This document shows positions 7,777-15,636 of a stretch of 64,000 nt of DNA, one piece after another. Origin of the DNA: Kluyvera sichuanensis (GTDB taxonomy: Bacteria > Pseudomonadota > Gammaproteobacteria > Enterobacterales > Enterobacteriaceae). Location of the stretch: assembly GCF_014218705.1 (NCBI RefSeq), contig NZ_JABBJF010000015.1:40620-104619 (forward strand), given 5' to 3'. Position numbers and translations under genes: made by a program. Under the pieces are notes generated by a model. That model was given only the letters and a program-made list of their open reading frames with translations, did no database searches and was not told where the DNA came from. Each line of letters starts with the position of its first letter. Positions within the stretch are counted from its first letter, which is position 1.

Positions 7777-8978
7777 TATTTTTCTCCTAGAGTTTTATAA
7801 ACTTCCTTACCCCACCAATTCATTAGTTCAACTCTTTTGCCTACATAAGTTGACCGATTGTAAGCTTTGCGGACTTCATTTTTATCACTGTGGGCTAAAG
7901 CAGATTCTATTACATCTGGATTCAAACCAGCTTCATTCATAGCCGTGCTGGCGATAGAACGTAGTCCATGAGCTACTAACTTACCACCGTATCCTATTCT
8001 TTTCAAAGCTGCATTTGCAGTTTGGCTATTCATAGGTTGTTTAGGATTATTTCTACTTGGAAAAATATATTCTCGATGAGCACTGATAGTCTTCATTACT
8101 TCCAAAATATATAATGCTTGTGGGGATAAAGGAACAATATGCTCACGCTTTGCTTTCATACGTTCTGCAGGAATTGTCCAGATCATGGTATTTATATCGA
8201 CCTCTATCCATCGAGCAGAGGAAGCTTCGGAGGGGCGCACAAGTGTCAAGAGCTGCCATTCAATCAAATAGCGAGTTGTTATAGACAGATTTGACATAAC
8301 CAAAGAACGCATCAGCTTGGGCAACTCTTCTGGCCTTAACGTTGGCATATTTTGCTTTTTAGGCTTCTCAAATGCCATTCCAATCCCTGACGCCGGATTT
8401 GTATCAATCAGACCGGTATTAACCGCGTAAATCATTATCTCGTTAATACGCTGTACTAAGCGCCTAACTGTCTCCAGAGTTCCACGCGCTTTGATTGGCT
8501 CCAATGCTTCAATAATCGTTCTCGCTTTAATCACCTGAACAGGTATAGCGCCTATTGCAGGGAACACGTCTTTATCTAATGAGCGCCAAATATCTTTCGC
8601 GTAGTCTTCAGTGACGCTTTTGCTTTTCATTTTGAACCAGTTTGCGGCTACAGTTGAGAAAATGCTATCCAGCTCAATCTGGCGTTGTTCTAATGCCTGC
8701 TCTTGTTGCTGTTGCGGATCCATACCTTGTGCAAGCATGGTTAAGTGCTGGTCGCGAATTTGACGAGCGGCTGCGAGCGTAAGAGCAGGGTATGAGCCGA
8801 GACTCAAATTAGTTCGGCTGCTACTGACCGGGCGCTGATAGCGGAAGCGCCAGAGTTTTTTTCCAGAGGTTTTGACGAGTAAGAATAGGCCGTCACCATC
8901 ATGCAGGGTGAAGTCTTTTTCTTGAGGTTTAGCTTTAAGAATTTCATTGTTAGTGAGGGGGCGTGCGATGCGCGCCAT
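7776..8978 (-). CDS. int: P4-type tyrosine integrase (outer satellite)
   Basis: A 400-residue tyrosine recombinase of the P4/CP4-57 group. It has an N-terminal arm-binding DUF4102-type domain (LTNNEILKAK, then DGDGLFLLVK), a core-binding domain, and a catalytic domain with Arg in LVRPSEA, HGLRSIA (H-x-x-R), a histidine in ALAHSDKNE and Tyr in RKAYNR. It would integrate and excise the element at ssrA. It is closely similar to the second integrase at 18388-19605, with differences scattered along the length. Integrase-type arm sites lie just upstream at 8997-9050, implying autoregulation. Its stop codon overlaps the start of the SIR2 gene. Confidence 0.92.
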   Translation of the reverse strand: MARIARPLTNNEILKAKPQEKDFTLHDGDGLFLLVKTSGKKLWRFRYQRPVSSSRTNLSLGSYPALTLAAARQIRDQHLTMLAQGMDPQQQQEQALEQRQIELDSIFSTVAANWFKMKSKSVTEDYAKDIWRSLDKDVFPAIGAIPVQVIKARTIIEALEPIKARGTLETVRRLVQRINEIMIYAVNTGLIDTNPASGIGMAFEKPKKQNMPTLRPEELPKLMRSLVMSNLSITTRYLIEWQLLTLVRPSEASSARWIEVDINTMIWTIPAERMKAKREHIVPLSPQALYILEVMKTISAHREYIFPSRNNPKQPMNSQTANAALKRIGYGGKLVAHGLRSIASTAMNEAGLNPDVIESALAHSDKNEVRKAYNRSTYVGKRVELMNWWGKEVYKTLGEK

Positions 8979-8996
8979 TTCTGGATCCCTTCCATA

Positions 8997-9050
8997 ATTG
9001 GTACACGATTAATGGACCACAGTATAGCGTGTACCTAAACGTGTACCAAT
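8997..9050. promoter_or_regulatory. Integrase arm-type sites upstream of int
   Basis: ATTGGTACACG at the left and CGTGTACCTAAACGTGTACCAAT-type sequence at the right form nested inverted repeats, the counterpart of 19625-19678. They lie between int and its att repeat, where arm sites for P4-family integrases and the int promoter are expected. Confidence 0.6.
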
Positions 9051-9091
9051 TTTTACTGGATTCAGGCGGATCGTTTCGGACGATTACAGAC

Positions 9092-9180
9092 ACAAAAAAG
9101 CCCACCAGGCTTACGCCATGTGGGCTTTCAGGACTTCATCTCAGGCTCTGGTGACCATCGACAAAGAATTTTGGTGGGCT
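9092..9180. repeat. Middle 89-bp repeat (att B plus terminator)
   Basis: This is the second copy of the 89-bp block. The terminator stem here is AGCCCAC/GTGGGCT instead of AGCCCGC/GCGGGCT, a compensating change on both arms. The block ends in TTTTGGTGGGCT followed by GGCGGAGTCTGAA, so the whole stretch resembles the ssrA-end sequence TTTGGTGGAGCTGGCGGGAG with small indels. It is the boundary between the two satellites. Confidence 0.7.
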
Positions 9181-9243
9181 GGCGGAGTCTGAATAATGTT
9201 TTCAACCTAATGTTTTTATTGTTTATTTTCCAATTCAACTTTC

Positions 9244-9269
9244 ATTGGTATACCTAAGCGTATACCAAT
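9244..9269. promoter_or_regulatory. Integrase arm site, far arm of the inner satellite
   Basis: ATTGGTATAC-CTAAGC-GTATACCAAT is a perfect inverted repeat with 10-bp arms. It matches the arm motif near int at 19625-19678 but lies 64 bp inside the opposite att site, so it is probably the second arm of that satellite's attP. The region 9181-9496 otherwise holds the iterons and a terminator and no gene. Confidence 0.6.
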
Positions 9270-9353
9270 GGCGATTTGTTGCAATGTTTCCTGTGGTTAA
9301 GCGAACTTGTTTTTGAATAGATCACATCAAGAAAAAAACTTTTTTTACCAAAA

Positions 9354-9447
9354 ACTGTTCACACTGTTCACTCACCGTTATTTTTATTAATTTTCAATAT
9401 AATACAAGGTGAATAGTCCGTGAACAGTGAACACTTTACTGTTCACG
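9354..9447. other. crr: Iteron cluster, P4 crr-like
   Basis: At least six copies of a GTGAACAG-type motif occur in both orientations: ACTGTTCAC at 9354, 9363 and 9438, GGTGAATAG at 9408, and GTGAACAGTGAACAC at 9420-9434. P4 alpha protein binds such iterons at ori and at crr. A second cluster lies at 14307-14410, about 4.9 kb away, which matches the two-site layout of P4 replication. Confidence 0.7.
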
Positions 9448-9463
9448 TTCAGGGATCTCAGGC

Positions 9464-9488
9464 AAAAAAAGACCGGCTAATGCCGGTC
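9464..9488 (-). terminator. Terminator after the alpha gene
   Basis: Read on the minus strand, GACCGGC-ATTA-GCCGGTC is followed by seven T residues, directly after the alpha stop. It is a clear Rho-independent terminator for the early operon. Confidence 0.85.
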
Positions 9489-9496
9489 AGGATAGG

Positions 9497-11830
9497 TTAT
9501 AGCGCTGTGGTTTCGTCACATCGGGGCAGCCAGTCGGCGTTGCTTTCATCCCTGAGCGCGAGATTCGTCTGCATCCCCTGATTCGTTCGCCGCTTGCCAT
9601 AGTTCAGCCCGTACTCTTTCAGCATCGATGACAGTCCTTTGCCAAACATGGTGAGGCTTAGCGTGTTCTTGTAGCCGTGCGCCTCCATATAGACCAGATA
9701 GGCATGGTACAGGTACAGACGTGGCTGTCGCGGGATGATATTCGCATTTCCCATGTACATACCGTCAGGCTCGGGCAGTGCCTCCAGATAGCCACAAAAA
9801 TCAAATGTCGGGTCAGCATCACGCTTGATACTGAGCGCCTCGTCAGAGTTCTGCTGGGACTGGAGCAACGTGCGCGCCGTCATCGGGTCACTGAATTTCT
9901 GCATAAGCTGACGCACAATGACTGCCAGCTCACGGGCAATCTTATCTTTCAGCTTCGGATCGCGTTCCTCCGGGGCAATCTGTTCCGGGAAGTGCATAAT
10001 CACCCGACGGCGCGACACGCCGCCGCTGCGGTCGGTGAAGCGCATCGGGTTATTGTTGACGGCCAGAATGACCGCCGGGATATGCGTCGAGTACGCATCG
10101 CGGTATTTTGGGTCAACGGAGACGGCATCCCCGCCGGTGATAGCCTTGAGCCCCGCACCGTCGCCGCTCCATTTCTCCTGGTCAGGCAGACGTATCAGCG
10201 AGAAGCCAATCAGCGCCGCGCGTTCGCGGGGGGATTCCAGCGTTTCAATGGTCGCTGACGTGGCGTTATCCTCTCCGGCCAGCATGGTGGCAATTTCAGC
10301 GAGAATACTTTTCCCGCTGCCGCCGGGGCCGGTCACCTCAAGAAAAAGCTGCCAGTCATAACGGTTTGCCAGCACCATAAACAGTGCTGCGAGTATCACG
10401 TCGCGTTTATCCGCACGTGAACCGGCGGCACGGTCGAGCCAGCGCCAGAAGTTCGGCGCGTGGGTTTCCAGTGCTTCTCCCGCGACCGGCGGGGTAAAAT
10501 CCACATCGCACAGTGTGCGCAGCCAGTGCGCTTTACTGTGAGGGCTGAATACGCCGGTACTGGTATCAAGCACACCGTTGCGAAAACCTATCAGGCGGCG
10601 CGCCGGGGAATCCTGCTGAGGAATAATCAGTTTCAGGGTATCCACCACCGAGGCAATTTTCCCCGACGAGAACGGCGCTCGCAGACGCTGGAACAACCCG
10701 GCCACGTCACGCGCAAAATCCGACGGCGGAATGATTTTCCATATCCCGGCTTCATAGCGTGAAAGGAGCTGCCCGTTTGCATCCACCGCCAGCGCCTCGC
10801 CGTAATGTTCATGTACCCGCATTGCCTTTTCACTGGTGCTCATGGCGGTGAATTCGGCCTCGCTCATGGTGCTGAACGGACTCTCTCCCGGTGACCGGAT
10901 AGCGTCATAAATCGCTTTACGCGTGGCATCTTCTCCCCTCTGCATAAACGCATCATTCCAGTCACCAAAGACCGGCGGCAGGGCGACAATGCCCTCACAG
11001 GCTTCTGCGGCCGCTGCGGCTTTTGTCTGACCGTCGCCGCTGAGGTCACGGTCGGCAGCGAGCACAATCTGACAGGCGGGGTGCTTTTGCCGGGCAAGGC
11101 TCGCCAGAGAAAGAAGGTTCACGGACGACAGCGCCACCATGACCGTTTCACCCGTCAGGTGATGCACGGTAAGTGCGGTCGCATAGCCCTCTGCTATCCA
11201 CAGGCGTTTCCCGGCCTGTTTTTTCCCTTCGATGATATGACATGCCCCTTTCACCTGACCGCCTTTCAGGGTGCGCTTGAGACCGTCTGAATTAATAAGC
11301 TGAAGGTTAACCAGTGCGCCGGTGTCATCATACAGCGGGACAACCACATCACCGGCGCGGTAGGTCACGCCGCCGGTTTTATGTGTGGCGGTGAGCGTCA
11401 GGCACTCCAGCGCGGGAAAACCCTTGTGAGTCAGGTAGCCGTTGCCGGTGGCCGTTCGGGTTTTCTCCATCAGTTTTACGGCCAGCGCAGCCGCTGCTTT
11501 GTGGTCGGCTTCCGTTCCCGCTTCTGCGGCCGCAATCACCTCCGGGGCAACCGGCGACAGATTGCCGGTCACGGCGTTAACCTTTTGGGCGGCCTCAGAC
11601 GGATTTACGCCGAACACCTTCTCAACCAGTTTCAGACCATCACCCGCGCCACACTGGTTACAGAACCACGTCCCTCGCCCCTCTTTATCGTCAAACCGGA
11701 AACGGTCAGAGCCGCCGCATACCGGACAGGCCTGATGGCGGTTTTTAATGACCTTCACGCCCAGCGCCGGGAGAATGCGTGGCCAGTGGCCGCATGCATG
11801 TTTTACGGTTTCCGTTACGTTCATATTCAT
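9497..11830 (-). CDS. alpha: P4 alpha-type primase-helicase
   Basis: A 777-residue replication protein with the three P4 alpha parts in order. An N-terminal zinc ribbon has CPVCGGSDRFRF and WFCNQCGAGDG (residues about 35-65). A TOPRIM primase core has EGYATA near 217 and AADRDLSGDG near 259. An SF3-type helicase has Walker A GPGGSGKS near residue 502. The C-terminal part should bind the iterons at 9354-9447 and 14307-14410. The length equals that of P4 alpha as I recall it. GGGAG precedes the chosen ATG. It is the last gene of the leftward early operon, and all expected motifs are intact. Confidence 0.95.
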   Translation of the reverse strand: MNMNVTETVKHACGHWPRILPALGVKVIKNRHQACPVCGGSDRFRFDDKEGRGTWFCNQCGAGDGLKLVEKVFGVNPSEAAQKVNAVTGNLSPVAPEVIAAAEAGTEADHKAAAALAVKLMEKTRTATGNGYLTHKGFPALECLTLTATHKTGGVTYRAGDVVVPLYDDTGALVNLQLINSDGLKRTLKGGQVKGACHIIEGKKQAGKRLWIAEGYATALTVHHLTGETVMVALSSVNLLSLASLARQKHPACQIVLAADRDLSGDGQTKAAAAAEACEGIVALPPVFGDWNDAFMQRGEDATRKAIYDAIRSPGESPFSTMSEAEFTAMSTSEKAMRVHEHYGEALAVDANGQLLSRYEAGIWKIIPPSDFARDVAGLFQRLRAPFSSGKIASVVDTLKLIIPQQDSPARRLIGFRNGVLDTSTGVFSPHSKAHWLRTLCDVDFTPPVAGEALETHAPNFWRWLDRAAGSRADKRDVILAALFMVLANRYDWQLFLEVTGPGGSGKSILAEIATMLAGEDNATSATIETLESPRERAALIGFSLIRLPDQEKWSGDGAGLKAITGGDAVSVDPKYRDAYSTHIPAVILAVNNNPMRFTDRSGGVSRRRVIMHFPEQIAPEERDPKLKDKIARELAVIVRQLMQKFSDPMTARTLLQSQQNSDEALSIKRDADPTFDFCGYLEALPEPDGMYMGNANIIPRQPRLYLYHAYLVYMEAHGYKNTLSLTMFGKGLSSMLKEYGLNYGKRRTNQGMQTNLALRDESNADWLPRCDETTAL

Positions 11831-11842
11831 GGTTATTCTCCC

Positions 11843-12163
11843 TCAGTGTATTACCGGTGCGGTGATATGACGGGCACAGAGTTCATCCATCACGGCCAGC
11901 CCGAGAAAAGACAGTGATGGCGCGGCTTTCAGCGGGCTGGCTTCCATTAAATCTTCCAGTAAGGCACAGGCAATCGTGCGGCCTTTATCCTCGCCATGCT
12001 GGCGCAGGTAAAAACCCTCCAGCTCGGCGGCAATGGCACTCTCCAGCGCATCGAGAGTAAGGTGTGGGTAGCGGTGCTGACGTTCGCATAAAGCCAGCCA
12101 TGCACAGGCCACGGCACGGCGATAAAGCGCAGCGCGTAAGACGAGCGGTAATGGCTGTTTCAT
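11843..12163 (-). CDS. P4 ORF106-like small protein
   Basis: A 106-residue protein, rich in alanine and leucine and mostly helical, in the P4 early operon just upstream of alpha. Length and position match the P4 ORF106 family (DUF5375-type), whose function is unknown. Its start overlaps the end of the next upstream gene by four bases, showing coupling. It has no membrane segment or enzyme motif. Confidence 0.7.
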   Translation of the reverse strand: MKQPLPLVLRAALYRRAVACAWLALCERQHRYPHLTLDALESAIAAELEGFYLRQHGEDKGRTIACALLEDLMEASPLKAAPSLSFLGLAVMDELCARHITAPVIH

Positions 12164-12420
12164 AAATTGCCCTCCCCGTTGAGCCAGCGTTGATTACAGC
12201 GTTCAACCACGCCGTCGAGCTGGGCGGTCATAAGATAAATCACGGAGGTGAGCTGTAACTGCTGCGCCGGGTCACGACGAACAGTGGTGCAGTCCTGCAC
12301 CTGCACCAGCTCGCCGACAAACTGGCCGACATTACGCAAATGTTCAAGGCATTCGAGGTCAGCCTGGCTGATGGCCGACAACCATTTATTCTGTGGTCGT
12401 TCAGTGATATTTACATGCAT
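12160..12420 (-). CDS. Small P4-operon protein
   Basis: An 86-residue protein starting at [10 protein letters not shown]; a longer frame exists upstream but lacks conserved-looking sequence. It is mostly helical, rich in Gln and Leu, and could form a small coiled-coil dimer. Proteins like it are regular members of P4-type early operons next to ORF106, but I know no function. In P4 itself cnr, the copy-number regulator, lies near alpha; I cannot show this is it. Confidence 0.6.
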   Translation of the reverse strand: MHVNITERPQNKWLSAISQADLECLEHLRNVGQFVGELVQVQDCTTVRRDPAQQLQLTSVIYLMTAQLDGVVERCNQRWLNGEGNL

Positions 12421-12491
12421 GATTCCGACTCCTGAAGACGTGCGTATCCCTGTGCAGATACGCACATTTAATTTTTGTTATCGTTTTTTAA

Positions 12492-12941
12492 TTACAGATA
12501 ATGGCGGTAGCTGTTATCCGGTTTTATTTCCGGTTCAGTCCGGGGAATATCCCGCCATTTCCGCGCCACCGGCGCTGGACATCTGGCCGGGATAATATCC
12601 TGCGGATAATTATCGATATTTTTATCCCGCCATTTCTGTAATTCCGGGTCGGCGGCAATATCTTTGAGAACCACGTGACGATTTTCCGGGCTGCGTTTGA
12701 ACATATCCGGTCGGTCGCAGCTAAATTCCCGCATAAAACGCCCGAGTGGTATTTCGGCAATCCGTCCATCGGAAATAATACGAATGAGAATAGTGTAAGT
12801 CCGGCGGTACGGGTTCCAGACCAGTGCCGGACAGCGGTACGGCATTTCCCACGGAATACCGTCGGCCAGAACGCCCACCACGCGTACGTCAGGGAAACCG
12901 GCTGAGCGGAACAATTCACCCGGTTGCGGGAAATCAAACAT
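12492..12941 (-). CDS. P4 ORF151-like protein
   Basis: A 149-residue protein starting at [10 protein letters not shown] behind a strong AGGAGG ribosome-binding site. The start overlaps the epsilon gene end by eight bases. It is rich in Arg, Pro and Trp. Length and position match P4 ORF151, an early-operon protein of unknown role. A 71-bp gap separates it from the next gene downstream. Confidence 0.6.
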   Translation of the reverse strand: MFDFPQPGELFRSAGFPDVRVVGVLADGIPWEMPYRCPALVWNPYRRTYTILIRIISDGRIAEIPLGRFMREFSCDRPDMFKRSPENRHVVLKDIAADPELQKWRDKNIDNYPQDIIPARCPAPVARKWRDIPRTEPEIKPDNSYRHYL

Positions 12942-13221
12942 GCTCCACCTCCTGTGTAGCGAGAAAATCACGGCACAGGCCTTTCGCTTTCAGCTCCTCC
13001 AGTACGTGGCTGATATCTTCATGCACATAACTCAGGATCTGAGGCGTATAAAGCTGGCTGAGTCCGTTTATCTCGTGGCGTCTTAAGTCACAGCCAAAAA
13101 AATGCAGGGTCTCACAGGCACGATTGAGTTTATGAAACGATTCGAGGCTCAGGTGCTCACTGACAGCGTTAAGGTCATCACGACGCGCTGAGACGGTCTG
13201 AGCAGCAGATTGATTATGCAT
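12934..13221 (-). CDS. epsilon: P4 epsilon-type derepression protein
   Basis: Starting at MHNQSAAQ, the protein has 95 residues, the length of P4 epsilon as I recall it, and it lies at epsilon's place in the early operon. In P4, epsilon binds the repressor C of the P2 helper prophage and so derepresses helper genes. The sequence is helical and acidic ([18 protein letters not shown]) with a [15 protein letters not shown] segment, and has no obvious DNA-binding motif. The call rests on length, position and general similarity. It implies that the satellite depends on a P2-like helper. Confidence 0.6.
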   Translation of the reverse strand: MHNQSAAQTVSARRDDLNAVSEHLSLESFHKLNRACETLHFFGCDLRRHEINGLSQLYTPQILSYVHEDISHVLEELKAKGLCRDFLATQEVEHV

Positions 13222-13411
13222 GGCACACCCCCGCAACCGGCAGACGGGCAGCAAGGGAAAGGACATATTCCCGAACGAGAGAACGGCGGGCGGTGCGTTC
13301 ATCACCGGCAACGGTACGCAGCATGCAGATATGGGGCTTACGGTCAGCACGGCGAATAGCGGCAAACACAAAGATAAATTCAGGGTGAGACGGGGTGAGG
13401 GTCGTAGCCAT
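13214..13411 (-). CDS. Small Kil/Ash-like protein downstream of the CI RNA
   Basis: A 65-residue protein starting at [12 protein letters not shown], with GGAG eight bases upstream. It has [10 protein letters not shown] and [14 protein letters not shown], a pattern common in Ash/Icd-like small proteins of P4-family prophages. It is the first coding gene after the CI RNA region, which is where P4 kil lies. Kil blocks host growth and cell division when P4 immunity is absent. A longer open frame upstream runs through the structured CI RNA and is unlikely to be the start. It overlaps the epsilon start by eight bases. Confidence 0.6.
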   Translation of the reverse strand: MATTLTPSHPEFIFVFAAIRRADRKPHICMLRTVAGDERTARRSLVREYVLSLAARLPVAGVCHA

Positions 13412-13422
13412 AATGGCAATCT

Positions 13423-13430
13423 CCAATAAG
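13423..13430 (-). promoter_or_regulatory. seqC-like target of the CI RNA
   Basis: CCAATAAG here is exactly complementary to the CI loop sequence CTTATTGG at 13502-13509. It lies inside a 40-bp block that is partly repeated at 13643-13668. In P4, pairing of CI RNA with seqA and seqC stops early transcription. Confidence 0.6.
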
Positions 13431-13471
13431 TAGCGGTTACTGCTACCACCGGAGTTCCTACACTCATGGGT

Positions 13472-13547
13472 GGCAGCCCGGACGGGGGTAGGAATACCGG
13501 CCTTATTGGAAACCGGCCAGCCCGAAGGCTGCCCCGCCCGGGCTACC
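13472..13547 (-). ncRNA. cI: P4-type CI immunity RNA
   Basis: The segment folds into a long stem whose arms start GGCAGCCCGG and end CCGGGCTACC, with inner stems such as CCGG/CCGG around CTTATTGG (13502-13509, the seqB equivalent). That octamer is complementary to CCAATAAG at 13423 and 13645. At about 76 nt it matches the P4 CI RNA, an RNA processed from the early transcript that imposes immunity by base pairing and premature termination. The exact ends are estimated from the stem. Confidence 0.65.
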
Positions 13548-13614
13548 ATTATCCGATTAAAACGATGGTGTAAAAACCACCGCCCTAAAAAAATATGAGC
13601 CTGAGCAACGATGT

Positions 13615-13637
13615 AAAAAAACACGCATGGCGCGTGT
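13615..13637 (-). terminator. Early transcription terminator of the immunity region
   Basis: On the minus strand ACACGC-GCCAT-GCGTGT is followed by a run of T, a Rho-independent terminator just after the seqA-like element (13645-13652) and before the CI RNA. This is the place where CI-dependent termination would keep the early operon silent. Confidence 0.7.
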
Positions 13638-13642
13638 TGAGT

Positions 13643-13668
13643 CGCCAATAAGTAACACGGGTTCCTAC
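13643..13668 (-). promoter_or_regulatory. seqA-like target of the CI RNA
   Basis: This segment contains CCAATAAGTA and GTTCCTAC, shared with the block at 13421-13460. The octamer at 13645-13652 is complementary to the CI seqB loop. It lies just downstream of the presumed early promoter. Confidence 0.6.
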
Positions 13669-13699
13669 GCCCGGTTGCCGATTTTGCGGCAACGGCAAA

Positions 13700-13729
13700 A
13701 CTGTACCAGGAAACATACAACAGATGCAA
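13700..13729 (-). promoter_or_regulatory. Early promoter (P4 PLE-like)
   Basis: On the minus strand TTGCAT is followed after 18 bp by TACAGT, about 30 bp before the seqA-like element. Position and orientation fit PLE, the constitutive early promoter of P4. Confidence 0.6.
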
Positions 13730-13764
13730 GCCAGAAAAAGGGGCTGTTTGATAGCGGCTCATAT

Positions 13765-14031
13765 TCATGCATCACACTTCCGGTTGCGATGAGCAACACG
13801 TTCCATCATCCATGCCGTGATTTCAGACTGGAGCCAGGCGACATTTTTCCCACCCAGTGAGACCTGAGCAGGAAAAGCATCACGGGCGATTAAATCGTAG
13901 AGCGTGGAGCGGGACAGACCGCACTGATGAATGACTTCAGGGAGACGTAGAAAACGTTCCTGAACCGGCGCAGAAACCGCCATCAGGTGTGTACCAGTGG
14001 GGGAAGATGATGCTGATGAAACCGTGTGCAT
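13765..14031 (-). CDS. vis: AlpA/Vis-family regulator and excisionase
   Basis: An 88-residue protein, the same length as P4 Vis, with the AlpA helix-turn-helix: [20 protein letters not shown] followed by [12 protein letters not shown]. Vis represses the late promoter PLL and acts as excisionase with Int. It lies upstream of the early promoter, as in P4. The two basic residues after the recognition helix are replaced by acidic and neutral ones (LIARDAFP), but otherwise the family pattern is complete. Confidence 0.88.
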   Translation of the reverse strand: MHTVSSASSSPTGTHLMAVSAPVQERFLRLPEVIHQCGLSRSTLYDLIARDAFPAQVSLGGKNVAWLQSEITAWMMERVAHRNRKCDA

Positions 14032-14306
14032 AACGCTACCTCATTAATATCCGCAGAGATCCGAACGTATCCGTCCGGCATCGGGTAGCTCTCTATTTTG
14101 TGAATATTTTCCTTCAATGCAACAGAGGCTTGTTGTGTCGTGGAGCCATTTTGGCTGTTATTTAAACAGTGTTCTGAAAATATGAAAAATAATTGGCTCA
14201 TGACGCGCTGAGACGTTCAGAAATAACGATTAATTGATACCGCCTATCAATAGGCGAAAATATAATTATTAAAACAATGAATATATGAAAGGTTCTTGCC
14301 GAAATC

Positions 14307-14410
14307 AGTGAACAGTAGTGAACAGTTGGTGAACACTTCACTCTCAACTGTTCACTCTTTAATTTACTGTATTACTTATCTTTTTCTTTAAGGTGAACAG
14401 TAGTGAATAG
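14307..14410. other. ori: Iteron cluster, P4 ori-like
   Basis: Copies of GTGAACAG or its reverse occur at 14308, 14318, 14329 (GTGAACAC), 14346-14355 (inverted), 14391-14400 and 14402-14409. AT-rich DNA lies on both sides. Together with 9354-9447 it forms the pair of alpha-binding sites needed for P4 replication. The whole gap 14032-14578 has no gene; it holds these iterons and the late promoter. Confidence 0.7.
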
Positions 14411-14486
14411 TTATTATTAAAAAAACAAACAGAGAGAGGGTTTTCCTGCGACCTTTCTCTGGCAAGCCGGGTTTTGAAGTCCTGTT

Positions 14487-14544
14487 TGTGCCATGTCTGC
14501 TACAACGGCAATGAATCGAGTTGTTGTCTGAGGGACGGCAGAAT
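14487..14544 (+). promoter_or_regulatory. Delta/Ogr-activated late promoter of sid
   Basis: TGT-GCCATGTCTGCT-ACA at 14487-14504 is an exact TGT-N12-ACA site, the binding motif for P2 Ogr and P4 Delta. A -10-like CAGAAT lies at 14539-14544, which puts the site centre about 55 bp before the expected start, as in P4 Psid. No good -35 hexamer is present, as expected for an activator-dependent promoter. Confidence 0.75.
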
Positions 14545-14578
14545 GGCGTCAGGTTGAAAACACACAGAGAGCCCGACG

Positions 14579-15382
14579 ATGAAACAAGATTTATTTACCT
14601 CAGTAATGAAAACCATTAGCAGCACACAGAATAAGACAATCCGCACGGCCATTGAGAGCGCACTGGATACGATTAATGAGAAAGCAAACCAGAACGCAGA
14701 GACCACAATAAACAACGCACTTGATGCGTTCAGTCAGGCTAAATCTGCACACACGGAAAATATGCTGAAACTGAATGATATTGAGGCCGCCATTACCCGC
14801 AGCGAGAAAGAACGCCAGAACGCGCTGAATGAGAGTGCTGAAGCTGAGCAGAACTGGCGCACCCGTTTTCGCGAACTACGCGGCATGATGACCCCGGAGC
14901 TGAAAGCCGAACATGGTCAGCGGGTGGCCAGTCGTGAGCTGGCGGAGGAATTCACTGCCCTGATTGCTGAACTGGAAGATGATAAGACCCGTACCATGCT
15001 GGCGGCCTGCGCATCAGGAGATAAGTACGTCGGCACCCATTTTACGGTGTTCTCTGCCTATGCCCGAAACGAGTGGGCAGCCGTGATGAAAGACACTCCC
15101 CCTGCACTGGTACGCGCTTTTGCTTTACGTCTGCGTGAGCTCAAAATGAGTGGAGAAGAACATCCTCACACTATTCTGATTCAGGAGCTGGGCGAGAACG
15201 TACTGGCACAGAGCCAGTATTACGCATTCAACATGGAGCATGAGCCGGTAATTTCACAGATTGGCCTTTACCGCCCGGCACTCACCGGCGTGGATATGAA
15301 ACTGTATAAAAGCCCTGCCAAGAGGATGTTACGGGCTAAAGAACTGGCACAGCAGAAACAGCCGCAGGGGGTGAAGCCATGA
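14579..15382 (+). CDS. sid: P4 Sid-like capsid size determination protein
   Basis: A 267-residue helical protein; P4 Sid has about 244. Similar features are AKSAHTENMLKLNDIEAAI followed by EQNWRTRFRELRGMMTPEL, and a C-terminal EPVISQIGLYRP segment resembling the end of Sid. Sid forms an external scaffold that makes the helper build small T=4 capsids that fit only satellite DNA. It is the first gene of the late operon and overlaps delta by four bases. The N-terminal 40 residues appear extra compared with P4. Confidence 0.75.
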   Translation: MKQDLFTSVMKTISSTQNKTIRTAIESALDTINEKANQNAETTINNALDAFSQAKSAHTENMLKLNDIEAAITRSEKERQNALNESAEAEQNWRTRFRELRGMMTPELKAEHGQRVASRELAEEFTALIAELEDDKTRTMLAACASGDKYVGTHFTVFSAYARNEWAAVMKDTPPALVRAFALRLRELKMSGEEHPHTILIQELGENVLAQSQYYAFNMEHEPVISQIGLYRPALTGVDMKLYKSPAKRMLRAKELAQQKQPQGVKP

Positions 15383-15621
15383 TGCGCTGTCCGTACTGCA
15401 AACAGGCTGCCCATGTACGCACCAGTCGTTACCTGTCGGATAACGTCAAACAGAGCTATCTCCAGTGCGTCAATGTCTTTTGCTCCGCCACATTTCGCAC
15501 CATCGAGTCTATCGACGAGGTGATACGGCCACCGGCAGAAGAAAAGCCCGAACCGCCGCAGACAGCCCCGGCAACACCGCCCCGGATTAGGGACTGCGCC
15601 CGCCCATCGCTGCGCCACTGA
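15379..15621 (+). CDS. delta: Ogr/Delta-type late transcription activator
   Basis: An 80-residue zinc-finger protein with CPYC near the N-terminus and C-x4-C in QCVNVFCSATF, followed by the Ogr-family RTIES segment. P4 Delta has about 166 residues and is a fused double Ogr. This one has a single domain, like P2 Ogr (72 residues), plus a proline-rich tail. It should activate the sid promoter at 14487-14504 and helper late promoters. It begins with ATGATG overlapping the sid stop, so the exact methionine is uncertain. Confidence 0.88.
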   Translation: MMRCPYCKQAAHVRTSRYLSDNVKQSYLQCVNVFCSATFRTIESIDEVIRPPAEEKPEPPQTAPATPPRIRDCARPSLRH

Positions 15622-15636
15622 TTCAGGAGAAAGAAA

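Noticed and set aside
9677..10761. Plus-strand open frames inside the alpha gene
   Set aside because: They are antisense to intact alpha coding sequence and have no recognisable protein pattern.
13214..13768. 184-codon frame as the start of the Kil/Ash-like gene
   Set aside because: The upstream part runs through the CI RNA stem, seqA and the early terminator. The ATG at 13411 has a good ribosome-binding site.
13983..14201. 72-codon frame overlapping the vis start
   Set aside because: It is out of frame with vis, has no ribosome-binding site and no recognisable sequence; it covers the vis leader.
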